Assembly: GCA_903813345.2 (NCBI GenBank)
Contig: CAIIXF020000002.1
Location: 29,942,926-30,006,925, forward strand
DNA length: 64,000 nucleotides
Direction: 5' to 3'
DNA from: Owenia fusiformis
Lineage: Eukaryota; Annelida; Polychaeta; Sabellida; Oweniidae
Both the position numbers and the translations under genes were made by a program. The notes under the pieces were generated by a model. The model was not told the DNA's origin. It searched no databases and saw only the letters and a list, made by a program, of their open reading frames with translations. Shown in pieces: positions 51,425 to 61,692 of the stretch. How positions within the stretch are numbered: position 1 is the first letter of the stretch; each line of letters starts with the position of its first letter.

Positions 51425-51984
51425 CCCCAGACATGTATGTAACATGTACTAGGTTTTGCACACGAACCTAACAAGTGATTAATGGGCTGATGCAATACCT
51501 AGGCCCCTGGACAGGACAAGACTGGTGTACAATTACTATGACGCAATCAGGATATGAATAGTGCAAAATAACTGGCTTCATTTAGAACTCACAATCTGTG
51601 CTATCTAATGTAACATCAATATATGTTTAGTATATTATTAACTAGATAAATGTATAAACTAAATAAATATAACATAAACCAATCATCATTGGTTTTAATC
51701 ATGCCGAAATTGACCGAAAAAACGAGTAATTGAATGTAGGTCAAGATAGCTCTTCAAAAGTAAGATGAGAAAAATGTAAACAAATGAAAGCAAAAAGAAA
51801 TCTCACAAAATCGAACAATTTACATGATTCTGCCTACTCCTTTAGTGTCACAAACATTCATGTAAGTATACTACTTGTCAACCAAACTGGAAAACACTTT
51901 CTCATTGTGTTAACTGTAAGAAAACTGATACAATGGCACAGAACTACAAAGAATCGAAAATTTGAAAAGTAAAAATTTGTTACA

Positions 51985-51996
51985 CTCCTCCCATCC
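51985..51996 (-). other. Polypurine tract
   Basis: GGATGGGAGGAG on the - strand abuts the 3' LTR start directly, the place where the plus-strand primer of reverse transcription forms. Confidence 0.8.
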
Positions 51997-52323
51997 AATG
52001 ATTTTGGTGTTAACAACACCAAGCCTAAGTACACAAAAGATAACAAATTTTCCTAACTAGCTATAATACAAACTTACAAAATGTGTATAACCCCGGGGTT
52101 AACTAACTACTAATGTAATGTACAGTGAAAGTTCTCTAACTCTGGTTTATCTCAAACCTTAACACGTAGTACTATCTAATTACATGAATTTCTACTAGGC
52201 ACATAAACAACTTCTCACTAGTTACAACCCTTGCTAAATGTCATGACTAATAAATATTACAAAATTTATACTCATGCTAAATGTCTCTGATGCAAGTAAA
52301 TTATTCAGGGCTCTGCTCTCAGG

Positions 52324-55203
52324 TTAGTGCTTCATGGTTGACGGATAATGATTTCTCCAGTCACTATCTCTATCACTTCTCTGTCGAGTCCTGAAATAAC
52401 TTCCCCTATACACTCTAGCTCGTGGCACTTTAACTGGACAAGAACTGGTCATGCACATATTACTGGAAGGATTATAGTCGTAACCTTCTCTGTCACCAGC
52501 ATCTTTGCACAATACCTTGCCCCTGATATTGCCCTGTCCTCTAAAATGGGATCTATCTCCTAATTCCAAGGTCACTCTCATTGGTGATCTTTGTGGTTGC
52601 GACACCTCACTTGTAGGTTCTGGTCCAGCAAACCTCCTGTCCTCGATTTTTCTGTGTTGGTCAGTTGACATCTTTACATCAAGATCTTGTATTTGAACAA
52701 CTCGGGAATTTCTTGGTCCCATAGTCATTGTACACTGACCATAGTCTAATATGGCTCTAGAAGCTGCCAAGTAATCTGTACCCAAAATCCCATCGAACTG
52801 AATGTCAGCCACCACTACAGTTAAAGTTTCTTCATGATTATCAATACTGACACCTAATTGTATAACGCCTTTTACTCCCAAAGGTTCTCCACCAGCTTGT
52901 ACAATGACCTTCTTTGGTGGCTCCATCTTGGGTCTTTTGTGTTCAGGCATCTTTTGGTAAACCTCTGAACTAAGTATAGTGCTGACTGCCCCAGAGTCCA
53001 CCAAGAATGCAACATCGGTGTCACATACTCTTCCATGGGCCACTATCTTCTGAGTGTCTTTAAAGGACTTTACAGTTTTCCCCTGTAATGATTGGAATCT
53101 CACAGTTGCTACTTGGCTAGAACTCCCTTGGACTTCTTTAGCCTGCTCTTCTACATGTTTTCTTGAGTAGCACTCTGCTATTTTATGACCAACCTTATTA
53201 CAATAAAAACACTTCAATTTCCTGACAGGTTGACCAGTGGACTCAGGTTCAGGCTTATTTGGTTTGGCCAGCAACTCTATCATTTTTTCTAAGTTTCGGC
53301 TACACTCTGCTTGTATGCTTTTCTGAGTGTCCAACTTAATGCCCTCAACTAGTTTGACAAGTTTATGTAGTTCATCATCTTTATCCTCCAGGGCATTTAC
53401 TTGGCTATACTTAGGTTTTTGGCCCTTCCTTATCCTCTCAGATTCGATATATGATTCCTCTTTAAGGGCTACTTCAATGGCTTTGTCAAGTGTACTGCAA
53501 TCCTTTGTACGTATAGCCCGTCTTATCTCCTCCTCAAGTATAGCCTGCTCGAAGCTGCGTCTAGCCAGACGGTCTTGTGCAGTTCGGCTCATTTCAGGGT
53601 ATGCCAAGGACGTAAGTCTCCTTATATCTTGGCCTAAAGTTTGCAAGGTTTCCTTGGGCTTACGAATTCGACCTACCAGCTCAGCCTCGTAAACTTCGGC
53701 CTTGCCCCCAGGACCAAAGCGTTTTTCTAAAGCCAGCAGAAGTTGCTCATAGCTATAATCTTGGCCCATCTCCAAAACCATTTGCTGAGCTGGGCCACGG
53801 AGGCTTGTGGCCAAGAATCGTCTCTTGTCTTCTTCCATCCAATTATTTGCCTCAGCACAAATCTCAAAGTAGGCTCTATAGTCCTGCCATGGTGTAGTCC
53901 CATTGTATACATCGGGTTTAATTCTACTTTTACTGGATTTGTCAGAGTCATCTTTCGAAAGTTTATCACATAGCTTCGAACACATCTTGATGAGCTCTGT
54001 AGATAGATCAGAACCATTGGTGGTATCTGTCTTCACAAGTCCATCATCCACTGTATTGGCCTGATTCAAATTAGAAGCTACCTTTGGCGGTATATACCTA
54101 GTCAAATTATCAATCTTCTCATCGGGGTACCGTGGGAAGTTTTGAGCAGAGGTGAAGTCAGCCTGTTCACTTCCTAGCCTGTACTCGACCTGACTCAATC
54201 CTTCTAGGTCTTTAGGTTGCTGGGTAAGACCTTTGGCATGGTGCTCAATTGGTTCCCCACCAGATCTAAAGGAATTTCTAGCTTGGCTTATTAGTTTTGG
54301 GGGTCGTTGCACACCTGAAGCCAGTGGGGTTTGTGTGTAAGTGTCCTTAGACCTAGTGATCAGTCGAGTTCTCGCTGCTGGATAGTCATCTCTTCTAGCA
54401 GAAATCACAGAAGACTGCGTCTTGGCTACATGTGCTGAATGATTCCTATCATCATCAAGTATTTGTGACTTTTCTGATATATCAGGTGCCCCTAACTCAA
54501 TAGAAAGGCTATGCTGAAGCTTTTCAATGATAGAATTCTCCATGGTCTGTTGAAAATTTTTCATCTGACCCTTCAGGCCCTGAAACTGTGCCTCTTGGTT
54601 GTCCTGGCTACATCGGACTTGTTCTGCGATCTGATGAATATTCCTTATCTGAGTCTTTTGAGACTCAGTAAGTCCTAGCATGAGACTCTTCTGGGTATTG
54701 ACTACTTGTGTCATACATTCCTGTTGGGTCTCGGCTAGTTTTTGCATCTGTTTCTGTTGAGCTATCATAGCCTCACTCAATACATCCATTCTGGATTCCA
54801 ACTTTCCCTGGATCAAATTTAAGTTTTGTCTCATTCTGTCCTCCTTTTCTCTGAAACTAACTGATTGTTTATCAGCTGCAGTTGAAGTGAGAGGAAATCC
54901 ACGCCTCCTCTGAGGTACTTCATCATCACTACTGATGGGAGAAGTGTCTAAGACTTTCCCTGTCCAGTACCCTGTACTCCAAAGACTGGGTAATCCCATC
55001 TCTCTTGTATCCAGTTTCACAGTCTTCAGTCTGGGTCCTGGAGACTCTCCTTGTGTAAGGTCATATCCCGGTACGGACATGGTATTATCATCCACTCTAG
55101 GGTTATCTATTCCAACATTGTCGGTCTTCCGAATGGTCTCTGATTCCATGTCTGCCATGTCCTCCACAACTGGAGGAGGTGGAAGATCCTGCTCTTTCTC
55201 CAT
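52324..55203 (-). CDS. Retrotransposon Gag-protease polyprotein
   Basis: A 959-aa ORF filling most of the interior. In order: an acidic, proline-containing N-terminus; a long predicted coiled coil (about residues 117-230) rich in Gln, Glu and Lys; a capsid-type Gag region (about 430-580); a CCHC zinc knuckle, C-x2-C-x4-H-x4-C (665-678); and a retropepsin-like domain with the catalytic triplet DSG (736-738, in FLVDSGAVSTIL) and the ILGTDYL flap-region motif (about 801-807). A basic, Arg-rich tail of about 130 residues follows and ends at a normal stop, with no reverse transcriptase in any frame. Gag packages the RNA into particles and the protease matures it. The ORF is intact, consistent with a young copy. 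Confidence 0.92.
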   Translation of the reverse strand: MEKEQDLPPPPVVEDMADMESETIRKTDNVGIDNPRVDDNTMSVPGYDLTQGESPGPRLKTVKLDTREMGLPSLWSTGYWTGKVLDTSPISSDDEVPQRRRGFPLTSTAADKQSVSFREKEDRMRQNLNLIQGKLESRMDVLSEAMIAQQKQMQKLAETQQECMTQVVNTQKSLMLGLTESQKTQIRNIHQIAEQVRCSQDNQEAQFQGLKGQMKNFQQTMENSIIEKLQHSLSIELGAPDISEKSQILDDDRNHSAHVAKTQSSVISARRDDYPAARTRLITRSKDTYTQTPLASGVQRPPKLISQARNSFRSGGEPIEHHAKGLTQQPKDLEGLSQVEYRLGSEQADFTSAQNFPRYPDEKIDNLTRYIPPKVASNLNQANTVDDGLVKTDTTNGSDLSTELIKMCSKLCDKLSKDDSDKSSKSRIKPDVYNGTTPWQDYRAYFEICAEANNWMEEDKRRFLATSLRGPAQQMVLEMGQDYSYEQLLLALEKRFGPGGKAEVYEAELVGRIRKPKETLQTLGQDIRRLTSLAYPEMSRTAQDRLARRSFEQAILEEEIRRAIRTKDCSTLDKAIEVALKEESYIESERIRKGQKPKYSQVNALEDKDDELHKLVKLVEGIKLDTQKSIQAECSRNLEKMIELLAKPNKPEPESTGQPVRKLKCFYCNKVGHKIAECYSRKHVEEQAKEVQGSSSQVATVRFQSLQGKTVKSFKDTQKIVAHGRVCDTDVAFLVDSGAVSTILSSEVYQKMPEHKRPKMEPPKKVIVQAGGEPLGVKGVIQLGVSIDNHEETLTVVVADIQFDGILGTDYLAASRAILDYGQCTMTMGPRNSRVVQIQDLDVKMSTDQHRKIEDRRFAGPEPTSEVSQPQRSPMRVTLELGDRSHFRGQGNIRGKVLCKDAGDREGYDYNPSSNMCMTSSCPVKVPRARVYRGSYFRTRQRSDRDSDWRNHYPSTMKH

Positions 55204-55251
55204 ACTCTTAATATGGCGTCAATTCTAATATTGGATCTCGAAATTCACACA

Positions 55252-55269
55252 ATCCCACCACTGCCACCA
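55252..55269 (-). other. Primer-binding site, tRNA-Leu type
   Basis: One base inside the 5' LTR, TGGTGGCAGTGGTGGGAT reads on the - strand. Its complement ends ...CACTGCCACCA, as the 3' end of a leucine tRNA would (animal tRNA-Leu genes end in a very similar CCCACCGCTGCCACCA). The tRNA identity is inferred from memory of that family; the TGG start and position are seen directly. Confidence 0.7.
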
Positions 55270-55563
55270 GTGTAACGTCTGGCCTAATTTGTGGTAGTGT
55301 GGATGTTGTTATTAATCAGACCAGGTTACTTCGTAGGATACTTGGTACACGTTAAATGTACGCATGAATAAAGAGACACAATATTTAATATAAAATTAAC
55401 AACATATATTCTGGCTTCATCCGCCTCAAAATAATACAACACAAAACGACAATTGATACTAAGTTTCAGTTTCAGAGGTACTAATTATAAGTCCTTTATG
55501 CAATTATACTTGTATATTTATCTATATATAAAAGTGTTCATCACTAGTATAGTTTTTCATCAG

Positions 55564-57454
55564 CTGAGCGAAGCATATTCTAAGTCCACCAAGTTGAAGA
55601 TATCTAAGTTCATCAAATGAGTTGTGAATATTCTAAGTCTATCAACTGAAGATGTATGGAATCTGCTAAGTTCTTCAGACAAGCGATGAATATTCTAAGT
55701 CCACCAAGCTGACGATATAATCTAAGTCCATCAAGTTATAGATGTGTGAAATCTACAAAGTTCCTCTAGATAGAGATGAATATTCTAAGTCCCTCAAGCT
55801 GGCGAATATTCTAAGTCCACCAAGTTATAGATGTGTGAAATCTACAAAGTTCCTCTAGCCAGCGATGAATATTCTAAGTCCACCAAGTTGACGAATATTC
55901 TAAGTCCATCAAGTTATAGATGTGTGAAATCTACAAAGTTCCTCTAGGTAGAGATGAATATTCTAAGTCCCCCAAGCTGGCAAATATTCTAAGTCCATCA
56001 AGTTGACGAATATTCTAAGTCCATCAAGTGGTAGATATAGGAAATCTACAAAGTTCCTCTAATCAGCAATGAATATTCTAAGTCCCTCAAGCTGGCGAAT
56101 ATTCTAAGTCCATCAAGTTATAGATGTGTGAAATCTACAAAGTTCCTCTAGGTAGAGATGAATATTCTAAGTCCCTCAAGCTGGCGAATATTCTAAGTCC
56201 ACCAAGTTATAGATGTGTGAAATCTACAAAGTTCCTCTAACCAGCAGTGAATATTCTAAGTCCTCAAGCTGGTAATATATAGGAAATCTACAAAGTTCCT
56301 CTAGCCAGCAATGAATATTCTAAGTCCCTCAAGCTGGCGAATATTCTAAGTCCATCAAGTTATAGATGTGTGAAATCTACAAAGTTCCTCTAGGTAGAGA
56401 TGAATATTCTAAGTCCCTCAAGCTGGCAAATATTCTAAGTCCATCAAGTTGTAGATGTGTGAAATCTACAAAGTTTCTCTAGCCAGCGATGAATATTCTA
56501 AGTCCCTCAAGCTGGTATTATTCTAAGTTCAAGTTGTAGATGTAGGAAATCTACAAAGTTCCTCTAGCCAGCAATGAATATTCTAAGTCCATCAACTTAT
56601 GGATGTATGAGATCTACGAAGTTCCTCTGGGCATCAAACTCCAGGCAACTTTGGTGAATATTGGCTAAGTCCCTCAATAAGTGCGTGAATATTCCTTAAG
56701 TTCCTCTGGGCATCAAACTCCAGGCAACTATTGTGAATATTGGCTAAGTCCCTCAAGGTTATATCCTCTAAGTGCATCAACCTAAAATCTGCTAAGTCCA
56801 CCTACAGGTATGCCTCTAAGTATACCTCTACCTAAAATCCACTCAGTCTCTCTACAGGTGTGTTGAATCTATCCCAAGATCCTCTAAGTACCTCTGGCTA
56901 AAATCCTCTAAGTCCCTCAATGGGTTTGTCGAATCTGCCTAAGATCCTCTAAGTATACCAGGGTAATATCCTCTAAGTCCCTCAATATGTGGGATGAAAA
57001 TCTTCTAAGTCCATCAGATATATGCGTGAATATTCCTTAAGTTCCTCTGGGCATCAAACTCCAGGCAACTATTGTGAATATTGGCTAAGTCCCTCAATAT
57101 ATGCGAATAATCCTCTAGATTATATCCTCTAAGTGCATCTACCTAAAAATCTGCTAAGTCCATCTACAGGTGTGTCGAATCTGTCTCAAGATCCTCGAAA
57201 TACCTCTGGGTATAATCCTCTAAGTCCCTCAATGGGTTTGTCGAATCTGCCTAAGATCCTCTAAGTATACCAGGGTAATATCCACTAAGTACCGCAGGTT
57301 AATTCCTCTTAAGTGCCTCTCAGTATTTGTAGAATCTGCCTAAGATCCTCTAGGTACATCAGGGTAAAATCATCTAAGTCCCTCAATATATGTGATGAAA
57401 ATCTTCTAAGTCCATCAGATATATGCGTAGAATTAGTCTAAGTCCATCAAGTGT
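55564..57454. repeat. Minisatellite array inside the 5' LTR
   Basis: The same array as in the other LTR, offset by 6114 bp. In this copy the array lies between the promoter and the Gag start, so the genomic RNA would start with about 2 kb of repeats. Confidence 0.9.
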
Positions 57455-57529
57455 CAATCCCTGGAGGCACACAGGTCTTTCCTCCCTCAGTTCCAGCAAG
57501 AAAGTGCCCGCTGAGTCACCTGGTCGTCT

Positions 57530-57538
57530 CTATTTATA
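57530..57538 (-). promoter_or_regulatory. TATA box in the 5' LTR
   Basis: TATAAATAG on the - strand in a GC-richer context (GGGGTATAAATAGAGACGAC). It is the best core-promoter candidate for the element, placing the RNA start near 57505. Confidence 0.65.
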
Positions 57539-58098
57539 CCCCAGACATGTATGTAACATGTACTAGGTTTTGCACACGAACCTAACAAGTGATTAATGGG
57601 CTGATGCAATACCTAGGCCCCTGGACAGGACAAGACTGGTGTACAATTACTATGACGCAATCAGGATATGAATAGTGCAAAATAACTGGCTTCATTTAGA
57701 ACTCACAATCTGTGCTATCTAATGTAACATCAATATATGTTTAGTATATTATTAACTAGATAAATGTATAAACTAAATAAATATAACATAAACCAATCAT
57801 CATTGGTTTTAATCATGCCGAAATTGACCGAAAAAACGAGTAATTGAATGTAGGTCAAGATAGCTCTTCAAAAGTAAGATGAGAAAAATGTAAACAAATG
57901 AAAGCAAAAAGAAATCTCACAAAATCGAACAATTTACATGATTCTGCCTACTCCTTTAGTGTCACAAACATTCATGTAAGTATACTACTTGTCAACCAAA
58001 CTGGAAAACACTTTCTCATTGTGTTAACTGTAAGAAAACTGATACAATGGCACAGAACTACAAAGAATCGAAAATTTGAAAAGTAAAAATTTGTTACA

Positions 58099-59012
58099 AT
58101 ATATTATCTTTTATTCCCGTAAATATATTACCATTTTTCGATGAAAGGATGAAAATTCTGGTAATTATAAAGATATTGTATTTGATTCTTATTGAATCTT
58201 AAGATAACCTAAGCATATGCCGATTGCCGAACTTTGTTACAACCAAATATAACAAAAATGGAACGTTTATTTAAATGACAGATACATGATTGATAGGGTG
58301 AAGATTTTTCTATGGAAACGAGTGTCAATGCGTTCTGACACTTTACCACTTAACCTCTTGAGTCGCTAGATTAACGGCATACACAAATAAATGAACAGGG
58401 ATATCATATCGAATAAACTACATTTCTAGCATTGATTTGAGTTCAAGACATACAAACCCGAGAATCTGCAAAATGGAATTAATGGTAAAACACAAACAAA
58501 ACTAAATGTATGCTTTATCATTTTATTTACTCTAAATAGACTAAAAGCTTCATTTGTGGTGATTACGAGACTCAGAAAATAAAACAGTGCAGCCATTACG
58601 AGCTTTAGCAAACAATTGATATGAATTCATTAGGAACTGATTTATTATTGCAAAGTCATTAAAATAGAATCCTGTTCTGTTGTTCAAGTGGGCAGAAAAT
58701 GGGTACAGTATTCAGATCGTAATATATGACATGACACTCGTCAATTCGTGACAAGATTTTTGAATGAGTAATCCTAATCGTTTACCGGCAGTGATGCAAA
58801 TATTATATTATAAAACGCACATGATGCCACTTTCAAAAAAATATATGTTGCGTGAATCAATTCTAAAGTTCATTAGAAACGTAATGGATAAATCAGTATG
58901 AACTATAAATATAAATTGTACTGAATATGAACGACGCCAGCCATCCCTATAAATTGTAAATGATAAATACAGAGCCACACAAGTGTATAATTAAAGTTTA
59001 AAGTAATAATAC
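58099..59012. other. Non-coding flank of the retrotransposon
   Basis: AT-rich sequence without a supported gene. It starts with ATAT, the target duplication of the retrotransposon. Confidence 0.6.
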
Positions 59013-59090
59013 CTGATGATACAGCCCATAAGCTGCCATCCCACCTCGTGTCATTCCACTGATCCCCTGTACAAAAGTCGTCTGCTGCAT
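59013..59090 (-). CDS. Candidate distal first exon of POU4-B
   Basis: On the - strand a 26-codon frame starts at ATG 59090 and ends ...GLYHQ before a donor GTATTA, in phase 0. Its last 14 residues, MTRGGMAAYGLYHQ, align with MSRNSMSYSGLYHPQ of POU4-A exon 1: M, R, M and GLYH are identical and several others similar. An in-frame stop lies 18 bp upstream of the ATG, and a possible acceptor (GAATGCAG) overlaps it, so it could be a first or an internal exon. The only POU4 exon 2 in reach on this strand is at 29339, also phase 0, about 30 kb downstream. The stretch is GC-richer than its surroundings. The link to POU4-B is inference; it could belong to an unseen gene. Confidence 0.5.
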
Positions 59091-60099
59091 TCGAAAACGA
59101 GGCACGAATTAAATCTCAAAATTCAATCTAAAATTGATTTTTTATTACAAAAATTATTTCATAAAAATGATTTTTATTTTCTTAAATATATAATGCTGTT
59201 TGTTGTCTGTCCCTTTGTCATTTGCTCAGAAATTAACAAGTTAGCAAACCTCGCCAAATATAACACAATACAAACTAGTCATAATACAATTATTTCTTCA
59301 TTACTTAAATCCTGATGTGAGCAGAAAGCTTCTGAAAACTAGTAGTCCCAAGAGTAGAAAATAAGGTAATTGTTTAATAAGTAATGCTGTCTGCTTTAGA
59401 ATGATATTTTGTCTTGATCAGAATTATTTAATGCATAACATTTTAAAGCCTGGATGAAATTCTACAATTGTGGTATTTCTACATCACATAGAGGTATGTC
59501 GACGTCATTATTGTTCACTCCGTCCTTGCTTATTAACCACGGTTATGGGAAGTCCTCCATATATTACTTATATTATTTAACACACTTTCAACTTTTTCAT
59601 TTTAAGAGCATGACCCATTTGCGTTTTTAGAATCACCAGACCAGGTAAAAATTGTCACATCCTCAAATTGTCAAATATGTCAAATTGCCTAACAGTTTTT
59701 AGGTATAGCAATTTTTTAGAAGGTGATGTTTTAATGACAGTTGTGTTACTCTAGAACAATTGAAGTAGACAGGTTAAGAGGTATCCTCTTTAAACACAAC
59801 GCTAGCATCAATTTCTCTTAAACAAACTTGTTTAAAATTATTTCTACTAATGCATTTGGTTAGGGCACTCCTTCCAATACAGAATACAGATGAAGCACTT
59901 GACGGTAATGGCAGACCATCATTCACCATGTGCTACATGACAACTCTTGACTCGATCATCAGAGCCTGGAACATTAGTCAAAATCAAAAGAAAACTAAGA
60001 TAGGTAATATGTTTACATGTTACCCTTTTCAAAAGTTTGACTTTGTTTGACTACACTCTTTCAATAATAAACAAGACATAAACATACAAAATGACAACT

Positions 60100-60230
60100 A
60101 TCACAATCTGCCATTTGTTACACATGCTGAAAGCCGAACACCAAACCACCAAATGATGAACACCAACCGCCAAACACTAACCACAAAAAAGTTGGAGACC
60201 ATAACAATATGTCAACACTTGTGGCTGTGA
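60100..60230 (-). repeat. Dispersed repeat family R1, copy 2
   Basis: It contains AACACCAA, CCGCCAAACACTAACCAC and AAAAAAGTTGGAGACC steps and TGCCATTTGTTACA, matching the reverse complement of copy 1 at about 38885-38995. Confidence 0.6.
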
Positions 60231-60944
60231 CATAAAAAAAATTATGTCAACCTTATTGGCAATGTTCTTACCCTCATAAGTAGCTCGCAATTACTTCATG
60301 TTCAAAATCTTTTGATAAAATGATAACTGGACTTACTGGGTCAATGAGATCTGATCAGAATCATACTTAGAGTATAGTTATTCTTACTATTAGTAATTTG
60401 GGCATTAATTGACTTATTTTGGCATATTAGCCAATTTATACAAGGAGAGATTACAAGGACAATGAACCTCCCCCGGCCAAAAATTCCTTAAAAATCATGC
60501 AATTTTTCACCATTCTGCACACTTTTGAACTGATTTTGGCCATTTTGGGAAGAATATGGTGTCTATTTTATTGGGTTATTCTTTTATATACACTAAATTA
60601 AAATGCTTGCAAAATTAAACACAAATACCAAATTATTTTGAAAATATTTTCATATATTCTAAGACAAAAAAGCATCCTTCTCTTATTTTTCTATTCTGAG
60701 TATTTAACAAAAACCTTCTCCCATCATCTTTGTATGTAAAGACTAAAGAAAAACAAACAAACAACTCCCAAGATTATAAAACAAGAATAAACTGTTCTAT
60801 ATAAATAAATATCAACTGTATTGCCTTGCCTGTTTACCTTATAACATTTGTTTGGCAATTGGATTGCTTTTTGGCTCACCCCGTATCATAGATATGTACA
60901 GGGTGAGTCAAACTTATCAAGTCCCAAGACCAACTGACTTAATG

Positions 60945-61035
60945 TTAAATGAACCTCTATAAGTGGAACATCTCCCAAGTGGAACACTTTTTAGAGGAAC
61001 CAAAGATGTTCCACTTAGACAGGTTTTACTGTACC
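60945..61035. repeat. Repeat family R2: foldback transposon remnant
   Basis: GAACCTCTATAAGTGGAACA on the left mirrors TGTTCCACTTAGACAGGTT followed by TTACTGTA on the right, giving imperfect inverted ends. Similar sequence occurs at 63650-63705 and more loosely at 63465-63520. The right end, read inward as TACAGTAAAACCTGTCTAAG, resembles the ends of pogo/Tigger-like DNA transposons; that assignment is tentative. Confidence 0.5.
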
Positions 61036-61600
61036 TTAAAACACAAATCATCCAAATCAATCTACCTTAAATAAAAAAAATTATTCTTTGAACACTGTTT
61101 GAGGAGATTAAAACTGTCAAATTATAATTAATATTGTCAGATATTTTTATTTGGAATGAGCAATTGTGCATCTACCTGTATAACACTAATGTTTTACAGG
61201 TGAACAAGGGTGAACAGAAAACTGTTATAGAGGAGGAACAAGGGTGAACAATGGTCTGTGACAGTATTAAACCCATGTTCTCAAATGTAAACACCACACT
61301 GCACACCCATGTTCTCAAGGATGAATAGGGGAGTAAAAACTCCTCTTTTAGAGTTATCTCGTAGATGGTGAAGAAGGGTGAACATCTTTTCTCAATTCCT
61401 CTTCTTCCTCTTTTTCGTCATTTTAAACATGATTATAGTTCATAATGATACTTTTAATGCTTTATCATATCATGTTTAGTCTATTTTACAGTCCTAGAAA
61501 ACATGGTGAAATAAATGGAAGGTTTACTTCAGGAGACTGGGTGTATATTTTAGTATTTGAAATAACAAGATGTTTGAGAAATTAACTATGTATGCTCACA

Positions 61601-61692
61601 TTATACACAAGGTACCTCCATTACTGTCACATGTTGCATGCTGGGACTTCGTACCGAATAGTGGAATGATGGGATACCGTGGCATGCTGCAC
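61601..61692 (-). CDS. AGA: Aspartylglucosaminidase, last exon
   Basis: The acceptor (TCTTTCAG ending at 61693) and two bases completing a Gly codon open this exon, which encodes AACHGIPSFHYSVRSP and ends VPCV then TAA (61603-61601). It matches the C-terminus of aspartylglucosaminidase, where YGAAC-K-TF-F and a final VDC motif are conserved. Two Cys (AAC and VPC) correspond to a disulfide pair of the human enzyme. Confidence 0.88.

Larger units (their letters stand above)
49157..51984 (-). repeat. 3' LTR of the retrotransposon
   Basis: The left copy, downstream in element orientation. It is the same length as the right LTR and appears identical. It contains the minisatellite zone (about 49450-51340) and the TATAAATAG motif at 51424-51416 on the - strand. 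A 62-codon frame (51784-51972) also present in the other LTR lies antisense in U3 and is not taken as a gene. Confidence 0.93.
49157..58098 (-). mobile_element. Full-length LTR retrotransposon encoding only Gag-protease
   Basis: Two 2828-bp direct repeats (49157-51984 and 55271-58098), each with TGTAAC...GTTACA ends, flank a 3286-bp interior. The ATAT before the left LTR repeats after the right one, a 4-bp target duplication. The single ORF, PBS and PPT show the element reads on the - strand, so the right LTR is the 5' LTR. The ORF holds Gag and an aspartic protease; there is no room or frame for reverse transcriptase, RNase H or integrase. It is thus non-autonomous, needing these enzymes from a partner. 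The LTRs matched wherever compared by eye and are equal in length, which points to a very recent insertion. Gypsy-like (Ty3) affinity is suggested by the Gag and protease motifs but not proved without RT. Confidence 0.93.
55271..58098 (-). repeat. 5' LTR of the retrotransposon
   Basis: The right copy, first in element orientation. A TATAAATAG motif (57538-57530) lies about 560 bp into it, so U3 is short and most of the LTR, including the minisatellite, lies downstream of the promoter in R/U5. Confidence 0.93.
59091..61600. other. Non-coding region downstream of AGA
   Basis: No gene is supported. It holds the R1 repeat copy 2 (about 60100-60230), the R2 repeat (about 60945-61035) and small inverted repeats such as CTCACCC...GGGTGAG (about 60875-60906). 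A 66-codon frame at 59850-60050 matches nothing recognisable. Confidence 0.55.

Noticed and set aside
53327-55228. Frames on the + strand across the Gag region
   Set aside because: They are antisense shadows of the 959-codon Gag-protease ORF.
51784-58086. Identical 62-codon frames at 51784-51972 and 57898-58086
   Set aside because: They are the two LTR copies of the same antisense U3 sequence, with no sign of coding.
48729-58752. 15-bp inverted match TCACGAATTGACGAG (48729-48743) with its complement near 58738-58752, flanking the retrotransposon
   Set aside because: No similarity extends beyond it, and one or two 15-bp inverted matches are expected by chance in 64 kb.
59850-60050. 66-codon frame as an extra gene or exon
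   Set aside because: No homology, no convincing splice sites, and the - strand frames are quickly closed.
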